Assembly (NCBI GenBank): GCA_029577135.1
Contig: JARQPW010000001.1
Span: forward strand, 1 to 42,021
Reading direction: 5' to 3'
Length of the DNA: 42,021 nucleotides
Source of the DNA: Acidimicrobiales bacterium
GTDB taxonomy: Bacteria > Actinomycetota > Acidimicrobiia > Acidimicrobiales > MedAcidi-G1
The notes beneath the pieces were generated by a model. It saw only the letters and a list, made by a program, of their open reading frames with translations, was not told where the DNA came from and did no database searches. The translations under genes and the position numbers were made by a program. Positions 35,674 through 42,021 of this stretch are shown here, piece after piece (position 1 is the first letter of the stretch; each line of letters begins with the position of its first letter).

Positions 35674-36141
35674 GTGGACTCTCCCGCTGAACGACGCCGG
35701 CGTGGGGCGTCGATCACCGTCTCGGTCGACCTGGCGGCGCCTCCTGCCCGGGTGTGGGCGGTGATCGCCGATGTGCGGGGGCACGTCGACTGGATGGGCG
35801 ACGCCGAGGCGATCCGGCTGACGTCGGAGCAGGCGGAGGGCGTCGGCACCACGTTCGAGTGCGACACCCGAGTCGGGCCGCTGCGAACGACCGACGCCAT
35901 GACCATCACCGAGTGGGTGCCCGGCGAGGCGCTGGGCGTGCGCCACGTGGGGCTCGTCACCGGCGAGGGCCGGTTCACGCTCGACGGCGACGGACGGGGA
36001 GGCACCCGGTTCACCTGGTCCGAGTCGCTGGCGTTCCCGTGGTGGATGGGAGGCCCGGTGCTCGGGCTGCTCGCCCGACCGGCGCTCCGTGCAATCTGGA
36101 AGCGGAACCTGAGCCGGCTCCAAGGGCAGTTCGGGATCTAG
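35674..36141 (+). CDS. SRPBCC family protein (polyketide cyclase/START-like)
   Basis: 155 residues, GTG start. ITVSVDLAAPPARVWAVIADVRGHVDWM (from residue 13, read in parts) is the typical first strand and helices of the helix-grip fold, which makes a ligand pocket. GRFTLDGDGRGGTRFTWSESL gives the closing strands. It may bind a small hydrophobic ligand; no catalytic residues can be named. Its stop shares a CTAG with the stop of the convergent rhomboid gene. Confidence 0.82.
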   Translation: MDSPAERRRRGASITVSVDLAAPPARVWAVIADVRGHVDWMGDAEAIRLTSEQAEGVGTTFECDTRVGPLRTTDAMTITEWVPGEALGVRHVGLVTGEGRFTLDGDGRGGTRFTWSESLAFPWWMGGPVLGLLARPALRAIWKRNLSRLQGQFGI

Positions 36142-37061
36142 CCCAGCAGGGGGTCGTGCCAGTTGGCTGATGCCCAGATGCCTCCGGCGAAGCAGGTGAG
36201 GGCGAAGGCGTAGGTCATGGCCGTGCCCACCCGGCGGGGCAGGCCGCGTGCGTCGGCGGTGTCGACCAGCCAGGCCAGGGCGGCGCCGCCCAGTAGGCCG
36301 CCGAGGTGGCCGCCGATGCTGATGCCCGGTCGGCCGAACGTGAAGAGCAGGTTCACGACGACCAGCGTGCCGATTCCCGAGCTCCACGGGTTGATCCCCC
36401 GCCGGTACTGGTGGACGACCGTTGCGCCCATGAGCCCGAACACCGCCCCCGAGGCGCCGACCGTGAGGGCCGTGGGAGAGATCAGCAGCACGCCCAACGA
36501 TCCTGCCGCCAGCGAGCCCGTGTAGAGGCCGAGGAAGCGGGTGGGACCCTGGAGGCGTTCGAGGGCGTTGCCGAGCATCCAGGCCAGGAACATGTTGAAG
36601 CCGATGTGCAGCAGCCCGGCGTGCAGGAACGCCGACGTGACGAGCCGCCACCACTCCCCCTCGTCGACGCCGAGCGGTCCGACGCACATCCGGCCGATGA
36701 CCGCCTTGCAGCCGAAGCCGATGAGCCCGAAGTCGACGCCGACCTCGCCGAGCGATCCGGCAAGCGAGCCGCCGCCGCTGAGGGCGTACAGGAAGGCGGC
36801 GGCGTTGAGGGCGATGACCACCCGAATGGCGATCGGGTCCCGGTGGGCGAAGGCAAGGGACGTGGGGGCGGCCCGACGGGCGAATCGGCGCCGCCGCTGT
36901 TGGCCCACCACGACGGGCCCCACGCACGACGGACAGTGGAAGCCGACCGACGCCTGGTGCATGCACAGGCCACAGATTCGCCGTCCACAACGCTGGCAGC
37001 TGACGCCGGCGGACCGGTCGGGATGCCAGTGGCAGGCGTCGGCCTCGGGGGGAGTGCTCAC
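36138..37061 (-). CDS. Rhomboid family intramembrane serine protease with N-terminal zinc-binding domain
   Basis: 307 residues. A Cys/His-rich N-terminus (CHWHPDRSAGVSCQRCGRRI, then CGLCM and FHCPSC, about 10-45) resembles a B-box-type zinc finger. Six or seven TM helices follow. The rhomboid active site is present as Ser in GASGAVFG and His in SIGGHLGG, and FLHAGLLHIGFNMF gives the conserved HxxxN-type segment. It cleaves TM substrates in the membrane. GTG at 37061 is the likely start since it lies just before the zinc finger. It is the last gene of the minus-strand run beginning at the NifU-like gene. Confidence 0.92.
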   Translation of the reverse strand: MSTPPEADACHWHPDRSAGVSCQRCGRRICGLCMHQASVGFHCPSCVGPVVVGQQRRRRFARRAAPTSLAFAHRDPIAIRVVIALNAAAFLYALSGGGSLAGSLGEVGVDFGLIGFGCKAVIGRMCVGPLGVDEGEWWRLVTSAFLHAGLLHIGFNMFLAWMLGNALERLQGPTRFLGLYTGSLAAGSLGVLLISPTALTVGASGAVFGLMGATVVHQYRRGINPWSSGIGTLVVVNLLFTFGRPGISIGGHLGGLLGGAALAWLVDTADARGLPRRVGTAMTYAFALTCFAGGIWASANWHDPLLG

Positions 37062-37102
37062 GCCCGCACGGTACCGGGCGGCCCCGGGTCCGCTGCGGCG
37101 CC

Positions 37103-37765
37103 TCAGTACCGGATGATGACCGGGACGCAGTCGGCGTCGGAGGTCCAGGCGAACAGCATCAGCTGGGGCTCGTCGTGGGTGACGGTGGCGTGCCTGGTGC
37201 CGGTCGGGTGGAAGATCGTGGACCCCGGGCCGCGGCTCGTCCACTCGTCGCCCATCTGCCAGTCGGCGGTGCCGGCAGCCACCCAGAAGGCCTCGGTGGC
37301 CTTGTGGACGTGCGACGGGTAGCTGACGCCCGGCCCCTGGACGACGGCGCCGGCGAAGACGTCGTCGCTGGCGTAGAGCGGGGAGGGATCATCGAGGTCG
37401 CCGGCGCTGATCAGGTTGGAGCCCACGATCGGGGCATAGGCGTAGTTGGCCCGCATGTGGTCCATGTCGGACTCGCCGGCGTAGTCCGAGTACGGGATCG
37501 TCCAGCCGATCCGGTCGGCCACGAGGCGCAGCAGTTCGCCGGGTGGGCCGACGGCGGCATCGAGGCACGGGCCGAGGTGTTCGTCGATGACCGGGTAGGT
37601 CGGCCGGGGGCCGGCCTCGAGCGGCGTGCTTCGTTCGAGCGCATCGACGAGGGCGCCCATGGCCTCGGCCATGGCAGGGTGGCGGCTGGACTCGGAGTGG
37701 GCGAACTCGGCGAAGCCGTCGAGGAAGGGGTCGGTGGGGATGTGAATGGCGCTCACCCGAGACAC
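37103..37765 (-). CDS. Cupin of the DMSP lyase family (DddL/DddQ-like)
   Basis: 220 residues. The C-terminal cupin has GPGVSYPSHVHKATEAFWVA (144-163), GTADWQ, GPGSTIFHPTGTRHA (179-193) and a late LFAWTSD, the arrangement of DMSP lyases that split DMSP into DMS and acrylate. Metal ligands would be His152 or His154, Glu158 and His192. The catalytic Tyr of DddQ/DddK (ExY) is replaced by Phe160, so activity is uncertain. Tyr149 at the other conserved site is kept. The gene starts nine bases after an enoyl-CoA hydratase gene, which could act on acryloyl-CoA. Confidence 0.75.
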   Translation of the reverse strand: MSRVSAIHIPTDPFLDGFAEFAHSESSRHPAMAEAMGALVDALERSTPLEAGPRPTYPVIDEHLGPCLDAAVGPPGELLRLVADRIGWTIPYSDYAGESDMDHMRANYAYAPIVGSNLISAGDLDDPSPLYASDDVFAGAVVQGPGVSYPSHVHKATEAFWVAAGTADWQMGDEWTSRGPGSTIFHPTGTRHATVTHDEPQLMLFAWTSDADCVPVIIRY

Positions 37766-37774
37766 GGCGCAGGC

Positions 37775-38563
37775 TCAGCGATCGGTGAAGGTCGCACTGC
37801 CGGGGCCGTGCTCGAAGAACGAGGCCACGCCGTTGGCGGCGTCCTCGCTCTCGAAGACCTCCATGAACAGGTCGAGTTCGAGGTCGACTCCGTCGGCCAG
37901 CGTGCCCTGGATGCCCTCGTCGATGGCCCGCTTCGAGGCCCGTAGCGCGATCCGGGGCCCCCGGGCGTAGACGGTGGCCCGCTCGACGGCCCGTTCCAGC
38001 ACCTCGTCGTCGGGGACCACCTCGTCGACCCAGCCGATGGCGAGCGCCTCGTGGGCCTTCACCTGGGCGCCGCCCCAGATCAGCTCCTTGGCCTTCGTGA
38101 CGCCGACGAGGCGGGCGAGGCGCTGGGTGGCGCCGCCCCCTGGGATGAGGCCGAGCAGCACCTCGGGCTGGCCCAGCACGGCGCCCTCGCCGGCGATGCG
38201 GAAGTCGCAGCACATGGCGAGTTCGGCGCCGCCGCCGAGGGCGAAGCCGTTGATGGCGGCCAGCGTCGGGCAGGGCACGGTCTCGAGGGCGGCGAAGCCG
38301 GACCGGAAGGCGTCGCCCTGGGCCTGGCGGGTGGTCGGGTCGGCGAAGACCGTCAGGTCGGCGCCGGCGGCGAAGTGCCGCTCCCCGCCGGTGAGCACCA
38401 GCGCCCCGGGTGGCTCGGCGTGGCAGGCCTCGGCGAGTTCGCCGATCTCGAGGAGCAGCGCCGTGTCGAGTGCGTTGACCTTGGGCCGGTCGAGCGTGGC
38501 GATGACGACGTCGTCGTCGGTCCGCTCGACGCGCAGGAACTCGAAGTCGAAAGGAGAAGTCAC
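37775..38563 (-). CDS. Enoyl-CoA hydratase/isomerase family protein
   Basis: 262 residues, crotonase fold. The oxyanion-hole segment HFAAGADL (63-70) and NGFALGGGAELAMCCD (105-120) are present. Both catalytic glutamates of a true hydratase are there: Glu114, and Glu134 in GQPEVLLGLIPG, 20 residues apart as in rat Glu144/Glu164. It adds water to a 2-enoyl-CoA. A GTG start at 38563 is assumed; others lie upstream. It is closely followed by the DMSP-lyase-like cupin gene, so acryloyl-CoA is a possible substrate, but ordinary beta-oxidation is equally open. Confidence 0.9.
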   Translation of the reverse strand: MTSPFDFEFLRVERTDDDVVIATLDRPKVNALDTALLLEIGELAEACHAEPPGALVLTGGERHFAAGADLTVFADPTTRQAQGDAFRSGFAALETVPCPTLAAINGFALGGGAELAMCCDFRIAGEGAVLGQPEVLLGLIPGGGATQRLARLVGVTKAKELIWGGAQVKAHEALAIGWVDEVVPDDEVLERAVERATVYARGPRIALRASKRAIDEGIQGTLADGVDLELDLFMEVFESEDAANGVASFFEHGPGSATFTDR

Positions 38564-38607
38564 GGCCGGGAGGGTAGTGACCACCGAGTCGAATCGGGGA
38601 ATCGCGC

Positions 38608-38910
38608 CTAGAGGCTGACGGCGGTCCCGGGGTCGTCGAGCGTTTCGCCCACGTTGAGCACGGCGGTCACGCCGGGGACCCGGTCCTTCATGATCCGCTC
38701 GATGCCGGCCTTGAGGGTCTGGTCGGATGCCGGGCACGACGTGCAGGCCCCGACCAACTCGACGGTGATCTCGCCGGTGGCCTCGTCGACGCCGTGGAGG
38801 ACGATGTCGCCGTCGTCGGCCTGGATGGCCGGGCGGATGATGTCGATGACCTTCTCGACCCGCTGCAGCAGGTCGCCCGCAGGCTGGTCGGTGGTGACGT
38901 CGAGGGACAT
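38608..38910 (-). CDS. NifU C-terminal domain Fe-S scaffold protein
   Basis: 100 residues. RVEKVIDIIRPAIQADDGDI (17-36) and the ELVGACTSCPASDQTLKAGIE region with its CxxC are the hallmark of stand-alone NifU-C/Nfu proteins, which hold and pass on a [4Fe-4S] cluster. ATG at 38910 is used; a GTG two codons upstream (38916) is the alternative. It may serve WhiB, IlvD or other Fe-S proteins. Confidence 0.92.
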   Translation of the reverse strand: MSLDVTTDQPAGDLLQRVEKVIDIIRPAIQADDGDIVLHGVDEATGEITVELVGACTSCPASDQTLKAGIERIMKDRVPGVTAVLNVGETLDDPGTAVSL

Positions 38911-38960
38911 GCCCACAGTCTCGCAGCAGCGACCCGAAGTGCCACCCCTACAGTGGCGCC

Positions 38961-39107
38961 ATGTCCGCGACCGCGCTCGTCCTCGCCCACCAGGGTGGGT
39001 GGGACGAGATCGCCATGGTCGCGGCGCCGCTGGCGCTGCTGGCCGGGGTGCTCTGGCTCGCCGACCGACGGGCCCGGCGCATGGAGCCGCCGAACTCCCG
39101 GGACTGA
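38961..39107 (+). CDS. Small single-pass membrane protein, 48 residues
   Basis: ATG at 38961 to TGA at 39105-39107. Short hydrophilic start (with GGWDE at 12-16), one hydrophobic helix at about 17-34 (IAMVAAPLALLAGVLWLA), then a basic DRRARR stop-transfer and a PPNSRD tail. The positive-inside pattern and codon use like its neighbours support a real gene. It starts 50 bases from the NifU-like gene, divergently, and ends just before murA (convergent). Function unknown. Confidence 0.55.
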   Translation: MSATALVLAHQGGWDEIAMVAAPLALLAGVLWLADRRARRMEPPNSRD

Positions 39108-39111
39108 ACCC

Positions 39112-40377
39112 TCAGGCGTGGTCGATGTCGGCGCCGAGGGAAGCCAGGCGACCGACGAGGTCCTCGTAGCCGCGGGCCACGTGGTGGGCGTCGCCGACGA
39201 GGGTCTCGCCCTCGGCGGCCAGGCCGGCCACCACCAGCGCCGCCCCGGCCCGGATGTCGGGCGCCCGCACCGGCGCCCCCGACAGCGCCTCGACGCCCCG
39301 GATCACGACGTGGTGGCCCTCGGCGCGGATGTCGGCGCCCATGCGGGCCAGCTCGTCGATGGTGCGGAACCGTCCGCCGAAGATGTTCTCGGTGACGATG
39401 CCGACCCCGTCGGCGACGCTCAGCATCGCCACGATGAACGGCTGGTAGTCGGTGGCCACGCCCGGGTACGGCAACGTCGACACGTCGACCGGTCGCAGAC
39501 GCCCGGGGGCCATCGCCCAGAGGCCGTCGCTGGTCGGCGACACCCGCATCCCCATCTCGCCCAGCTTCGTGAGGAGCATGTCCATGTGGTCGGCGCGGGC
39601 GCCCTCGATGGTGACCTCGCCGCCGGCGATGCCGACGGCGGCCAGGTAGGTGGCGGCCTCGATCCGGTCGGCGACCACGGTGTGCTCCACGGGGTCCAGT
39701 CGCTCGACCCCGTCGATGCTGATGGTCGAGGTACCGGCGCCGGTGACGACGGCGCCCATGCGGTTGAGGAACGACGCCAGGTCGGCGATCTCGGGCTCGC
39801 GGGCGGCGTTGTCGATGACGGTCGTGCCCTTGGCGAGCACCGAGGCCATGAGCAGGTTCTCGGTGGCGCCCACGCTCGGGAACTCGAGCAGCACCCGGGC
39901 GCCGGTGAGGTGGTCGGCGCGGGCCTCGATGTAGCCGTGGCTGGTGGTGAAGGTGGCGCCCAGTTCCTCGAGGCCCTTGAGGTGCATGTCGATGGGCCGG
40001 TGGCCGAAGTCGTCGCCGCCGGGTACCGACACACGCGCCTCGCCCAACCGACCCAGCAGCGGACCCAGCACGACGATCGAGGCCCGCATCCGCTCGACCA
40101 GTTCGTAGGGGGCCTCGGGGACGACCTCGTCGGGCACGTCGATGGTGACCGTGCCACCCTCGTGGACGACCGTGCAGCCCATCCGCTCGAGCAGCTCCCC
40201 CATCCAGGTGACGTCGGCGATGCGGGGCACGTTGTGGAGCAGCGACCGGCCCGGTGCCAGCAGGGCGGCCGCCATGAGCTTGAGCGCCGAGTTCTTGGCG
40301 CCCGAGACCCGGACCGTGCCCTCGAGGGGCCCGGACCGGCGGACGCGGATCGCAGCGGCTTCCGGGACGGGATTCAC
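39112..40377 (-). CDS. murA: UDP-N-acetylglucosamine 1-carboxyvinyltransferase
   Basis: 421 residues. First committed step of peptidoglycan synthesis, adding enolpyruvate from PEP to UDP-GlcNAc. Seen: VSGAKNSALKLMAAALL (24-40), RASIVVLGPLLGRLG, GHRPIDMHLKGLEELG, and the C-terminal RGYEDLVGRLASLGA. The catalytic loop reads PGGDDFG, so Asp122 stands where Escherichia coli has Cys115, as in Mycobacterium tuberculosis MurA. This predicts natural fosfomycin resistance. GTG at 40377 starts the conserved chain; an upstream extension is not protein-like. Divergent from the MFS gene. Confidence 0.96.
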   Translation of the reverse strand: MNPVPEAAAIRVRRSGPLEGTVRVSGAKNSALKLMAAALLAPGRSLLHNVPRIADVTWMGELLERMGCTVVHEGGTVTIDVPDEVVPEAPYELVERMRASIVVLGPLLGRLGEARVSVPGGDDFGHRPIDMHLKGLEELGATFTTSHGYIEARADHLTGARVLLEFPSVGATENLLMASVLAKGTTVIDNAAREPEIADLASFLNRMGAVVTGAGTSTISIDGVERLDPVEHTVVADRIEAATYLAAVGIAGGEVTIEGARADHMDMLLTKLGEMGMRVSPTSDGLWAMAPGRLRPVDVSTLPYPGVATDYQPFIVAMLSVADGVGIVTENIFGGRFRTIDELARMGADIRAEGHHVVIRGVEALSGAPVRAPDIRAGAALVVAGLAAEGETLVGDAHHVARGYEDLVGRLASLGADIDHA

Positions 40378-40447
40378 GCCCTCAGTATGCTGCGCCACGC
40401 ACCGGACCGGAAGGGAGTCCCCCATCACCAGGACCTCGCACGACCTG

Positions 40448-41923
40448 GTGGTCGACGACGCCGGGCTGGCGGAGTTGCGCACGCCCCGTGACGACCTCGT
40501 CGGCGAGCGGACCGACGGCGACGACCGCTTCGTGCTCGACCACGGCCCCTTCGAGCGCTACGAGCGCACCCTCGTCGTGGCGCAGGCGCCCGACGGCCGG
40601 CACCGGGTCACCGAGTCGTTCGCCTACCGGATGGCCCTGCCGGTCTGGTCGGTGCTGTTCGCCCTCCCGATGCGCCTCGGCCTGCGCCGGCGGCGCACCC
40701 CGTGGTGGGCTCCCCCCGACCGGCTCGACGCCCGAGCCGCACGCGTCATGGCACTGCTGGCCTGCATCCAGGTCGTCGACGGATACCTGGGCACCGTCAT
40801 CAGCCAGACCATCACCTTCGCCGCCGACGAGTTCGACAGGGGCGACACCGCCCAGGGCGTGACGCTGGCCGCCATCCGGCTGGGCGTGTTGGTCGCCCTC
40901 GGCGTGATGTTCCTGGCCGACCGCAAGGGCCGTCGGCGCCTGCTACTGGCCACGGCCACCGCAGCGGTGCTCTGCACCGCGCTGGGCGCCCTCTCCCCCG
41001 GGCTCTGGTTCCTCGGCGGGTCACAGCTGTTCGCCCGCGGCCTCACGACCGGCATGGGCATCCTCATCGGTGTCTACGCCGCCGAGGAACTCCCCCGCGG
41101 CGCCAGGGCCTACGGGCTGAGCGTCCTGGTGCTGGCCGCCGCCCTCGGTGCCGGCATGGCCGTCTGGGTGCTGCCGGTCGCCGACCTTCACGAGGCCGGC
41201 TGGCGGATCGTGTACGTCGTGCCCCTGCTGTCGCTGCTGGGCGTGGCCGCCGTCGGCCGGCGGCTCCCCGAGTCGCGCCGCTACACGGCCAATCCGGTCG
41301 ATGTCGAGGTGGCCGAGCGGTCCGGCATCGAGGGTCGGCGGCTCCTGCTGCTGGCCGCCGTGGCGTTCCTGTTCCTGGTCTTCGCCGCCCCGGCCAGCCA
41401 GTTCCAGAACGACTTCCTCAAGGACCACCGGGGGTTCACCGCCTCGGGGATCACGCTCTACACGATCCTCACGACGACGCCGGCCGGCGTCGCCATCTTC
41501 ATGGCCGGGCGCCTGGCCGACACCCGGGGTCGGCGGGGCGTGGCCTCCATCGGCCTGTTGGGCGGCACGGCGTTCCTGGTCGCCAGCTATTACGCCAGCG
41601 GAGGCCTGATGTGGGGAGCCCACCTGGTCGGCGTCGTGGTCGGCTCGTTGACCGTGGCGATGGGCGTCTACGGCCCCGAACTTTTCTCGACCCGCCACCG
41701 GGCACGGGCCAACGGCCTCATCGTCACGCTCGGCGTGACAGGCAGCGCCTCGGGCCTGCTGCTGGTGGGTTTCCTCAGCGACCACTTCGACAACTACGGC
41801 CACGCCTTCGCGATCGTAGCGATCGGCCCGCTGCTGGCCGCCGTACTGGTGTTGTGGCGCTTCCCCGAGACGGCGCGGGTCGAGCTCGAGGACCTCAACC
41901 CCGGCGACGCCCGGATCGGCTGA
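40448..41923 (+). CDS. MFS transporter with soluble N-terminal extension
   Basis: 491 residues from the GTG at 40448. A hydrophilic start (about 1-55) is followed by a hydrophobic segment, FAYRMALPVWSVLFALPMRL (about 58-77), then about 12 TM helices. The MFS loop motif reads FLADRKGRRRLLLA in the first half and GRLADTRGRRG in the second. The substrate is unknown. The start is unclear. A strong Shine-Dalgarno GGAG (40414-40417) stands six bases before an in-frame ATC at 40424, whereas the GTG at 40448 has only a weak one. If ATC is used, the protein is eight residues longer. Confidence 0.85.
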   Translation: MVDDAGLAELRTPRDDLVGERTDGDDRFVLDHGPFERYERTLVVAQAPDGRHRVTESFAYRMALPVWSVLFALPMRLGLRRRRTPWWAPPDRLDARAARVMALLACIQVVDGYLGTVISQTITFAADEFDRGDTAQGVTLAAIRLGVLVALGVMFLADRKGRRRLLLATATAAVLCTALGALSPGLWFLGGSQLFARGLTTGMGILIGVYAAEELPRGARAYGLSVLVLAAALGAGMAVWVLPVADLHEAGWRIVYVVPLLSLLGVAAVGRRLPESRRYTANPVDVEVAERSGIEGRRLLLLAAVAFLFLVFAAPASQFQNDFLKDHRGFTASGITLYTILTTTPAGVAIFMAGRLADTRGRRGVASIGLLGGTAFLVASYYASGGLMWGAHLVGVVVGSLTVAMGVYGPELFSTRHRARANGLIVTLGVTGSASGLLLVGFLSDHFDNYGHAFAIVAIGPLLAAVLVLWRFPETARVELEDLNPGDARIG

Positions 41924-41939
41924 GGCGCCGGGGCCCTGG

Positions 41940-42021
41940 CTACAGCTGCGCCAGCCAGGCTTCGACGGCGTCGGCGATGGCCTCGTCGGCACCCTTCAGG
42001 TCGTGGCGCTTCCCCGGGAGC
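41940..42021 (-). CDS. C-terminal end of a probable alpha/beta hydrolase, truncated by window
   Basis: Only the last 26 codons are inside the window. They read LPGKRHDLKG followed by an amphipathic helix ending in EAWLAQL and a TAG stop. A His followed by a short loop and a final helix with a Trp is typical of the end of alpha/beta-hydrolase or dienelactone hydrolase-type proteins, where the His is catalytic. The fragment is too short for a firm call. It is convergent with the MFS gene, with 16 bases between them. Confidence 0.4.
   Translation of the reverse strand, partial: LPGKRHDLKGADEAIADAVEAWLAQL

Overview
The window is about 42 kb of very GC-rich, gene-dense chromosomal DNA from an actinobacterium. 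The evidence is a WhiB iron-sulfur regulator, a PASTA-type Ser/Thr kinase, GTG starts, GTGA/ATGA overlaps between genes, and a MurA with Asp in place of the catalytic Cys. The gene mix (acyl-CoA and CoA-transferase enzymes, a DMSP-lyase-like cupin, core housekeeping genes) would fit a free-living, possibly marine, lineage such as the Acidimicrobiia. That placement is an inference from gene content, not a measured phylogeny. No mobile elements, CRISPR arrays, tRNAs or rRNAs were seen.

Layout. 1-2.6 kb: the 3' part of a glutamate dehydrogenase gene and a translationally coupled pair of short-chain dehydrogenases, the first degenerate. 2.6-5.4 kb: whiB, then a convergent pair that looks like mesaconyl-C1-CoA hydratase (mch) and mesaconyl-CoA C1-C4 transferase (mct). 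5.4-5.9 kb: a Bcp/PrxQ peroxiredoxin whose peroxidatic residue is encoded by an in-frame TGA followed by a SECIS-like hairpin. It is probably a selenoprotein that automatic annotation would truncate. 6-10.8 kb: a minus-strand operon of aldehyde dehydrogenase, a 4-TM protein and a 990-residue exported protein with Cys-containing tandem repeats. 11-14.7 kb: a D-aminoacylase-type amidohydrolase, an O-methyltransferase and a thiolase.

14.8-20.2 kb: the branched-chain amino acid genes in the order ilvD - leader/attenuator - ilvB - ilvN - ilvC on the minus strand. The leader encodes MTTAHEVLVLR and is followed by a 10-bp-stem terminator with a T run. 20.3-21.6 kb: a MATE transporter. 21.6-27.6 kb: gatC-gatA-gatB with overlapping ends, a class II aldolase-like gene after gatB, and a PASTA kinase upstream. 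27.7-33.2 kb: a small exported protein, ligA, a membrane protein, mnmA and a cysteine desulfurase. The last two are coupled and would act together in tRNA 2-thiolation.

33.3-42 kb: a methyltransferase, a DsbA-fold oxidoreductase, an AIM24-like protein, an SRPBCC protein, and a minus-strand run of NifU-like scaffold, enoyl-CoA hydratase, DMSP-lyase-family cupin and a zinc-finger rhomboid. After these come a 48-residue membrane protein, murA, an MFS transporter and the tail of a probable alpha/beta hydrolase.

The most unusual feature is the predicted selenocysteine peroxiredoxin at 5442-5909. It contains no cysteine, so the TGA-encoded residue would be its only redox centre. Next in interest are the mch/mct pair, which suggests part of the 3-hydroxypropionate bi-cycle or glyoxylate-propionyl-CoA co-assimilation, the ilvB attenuator, and the hydratase-cupin pair.
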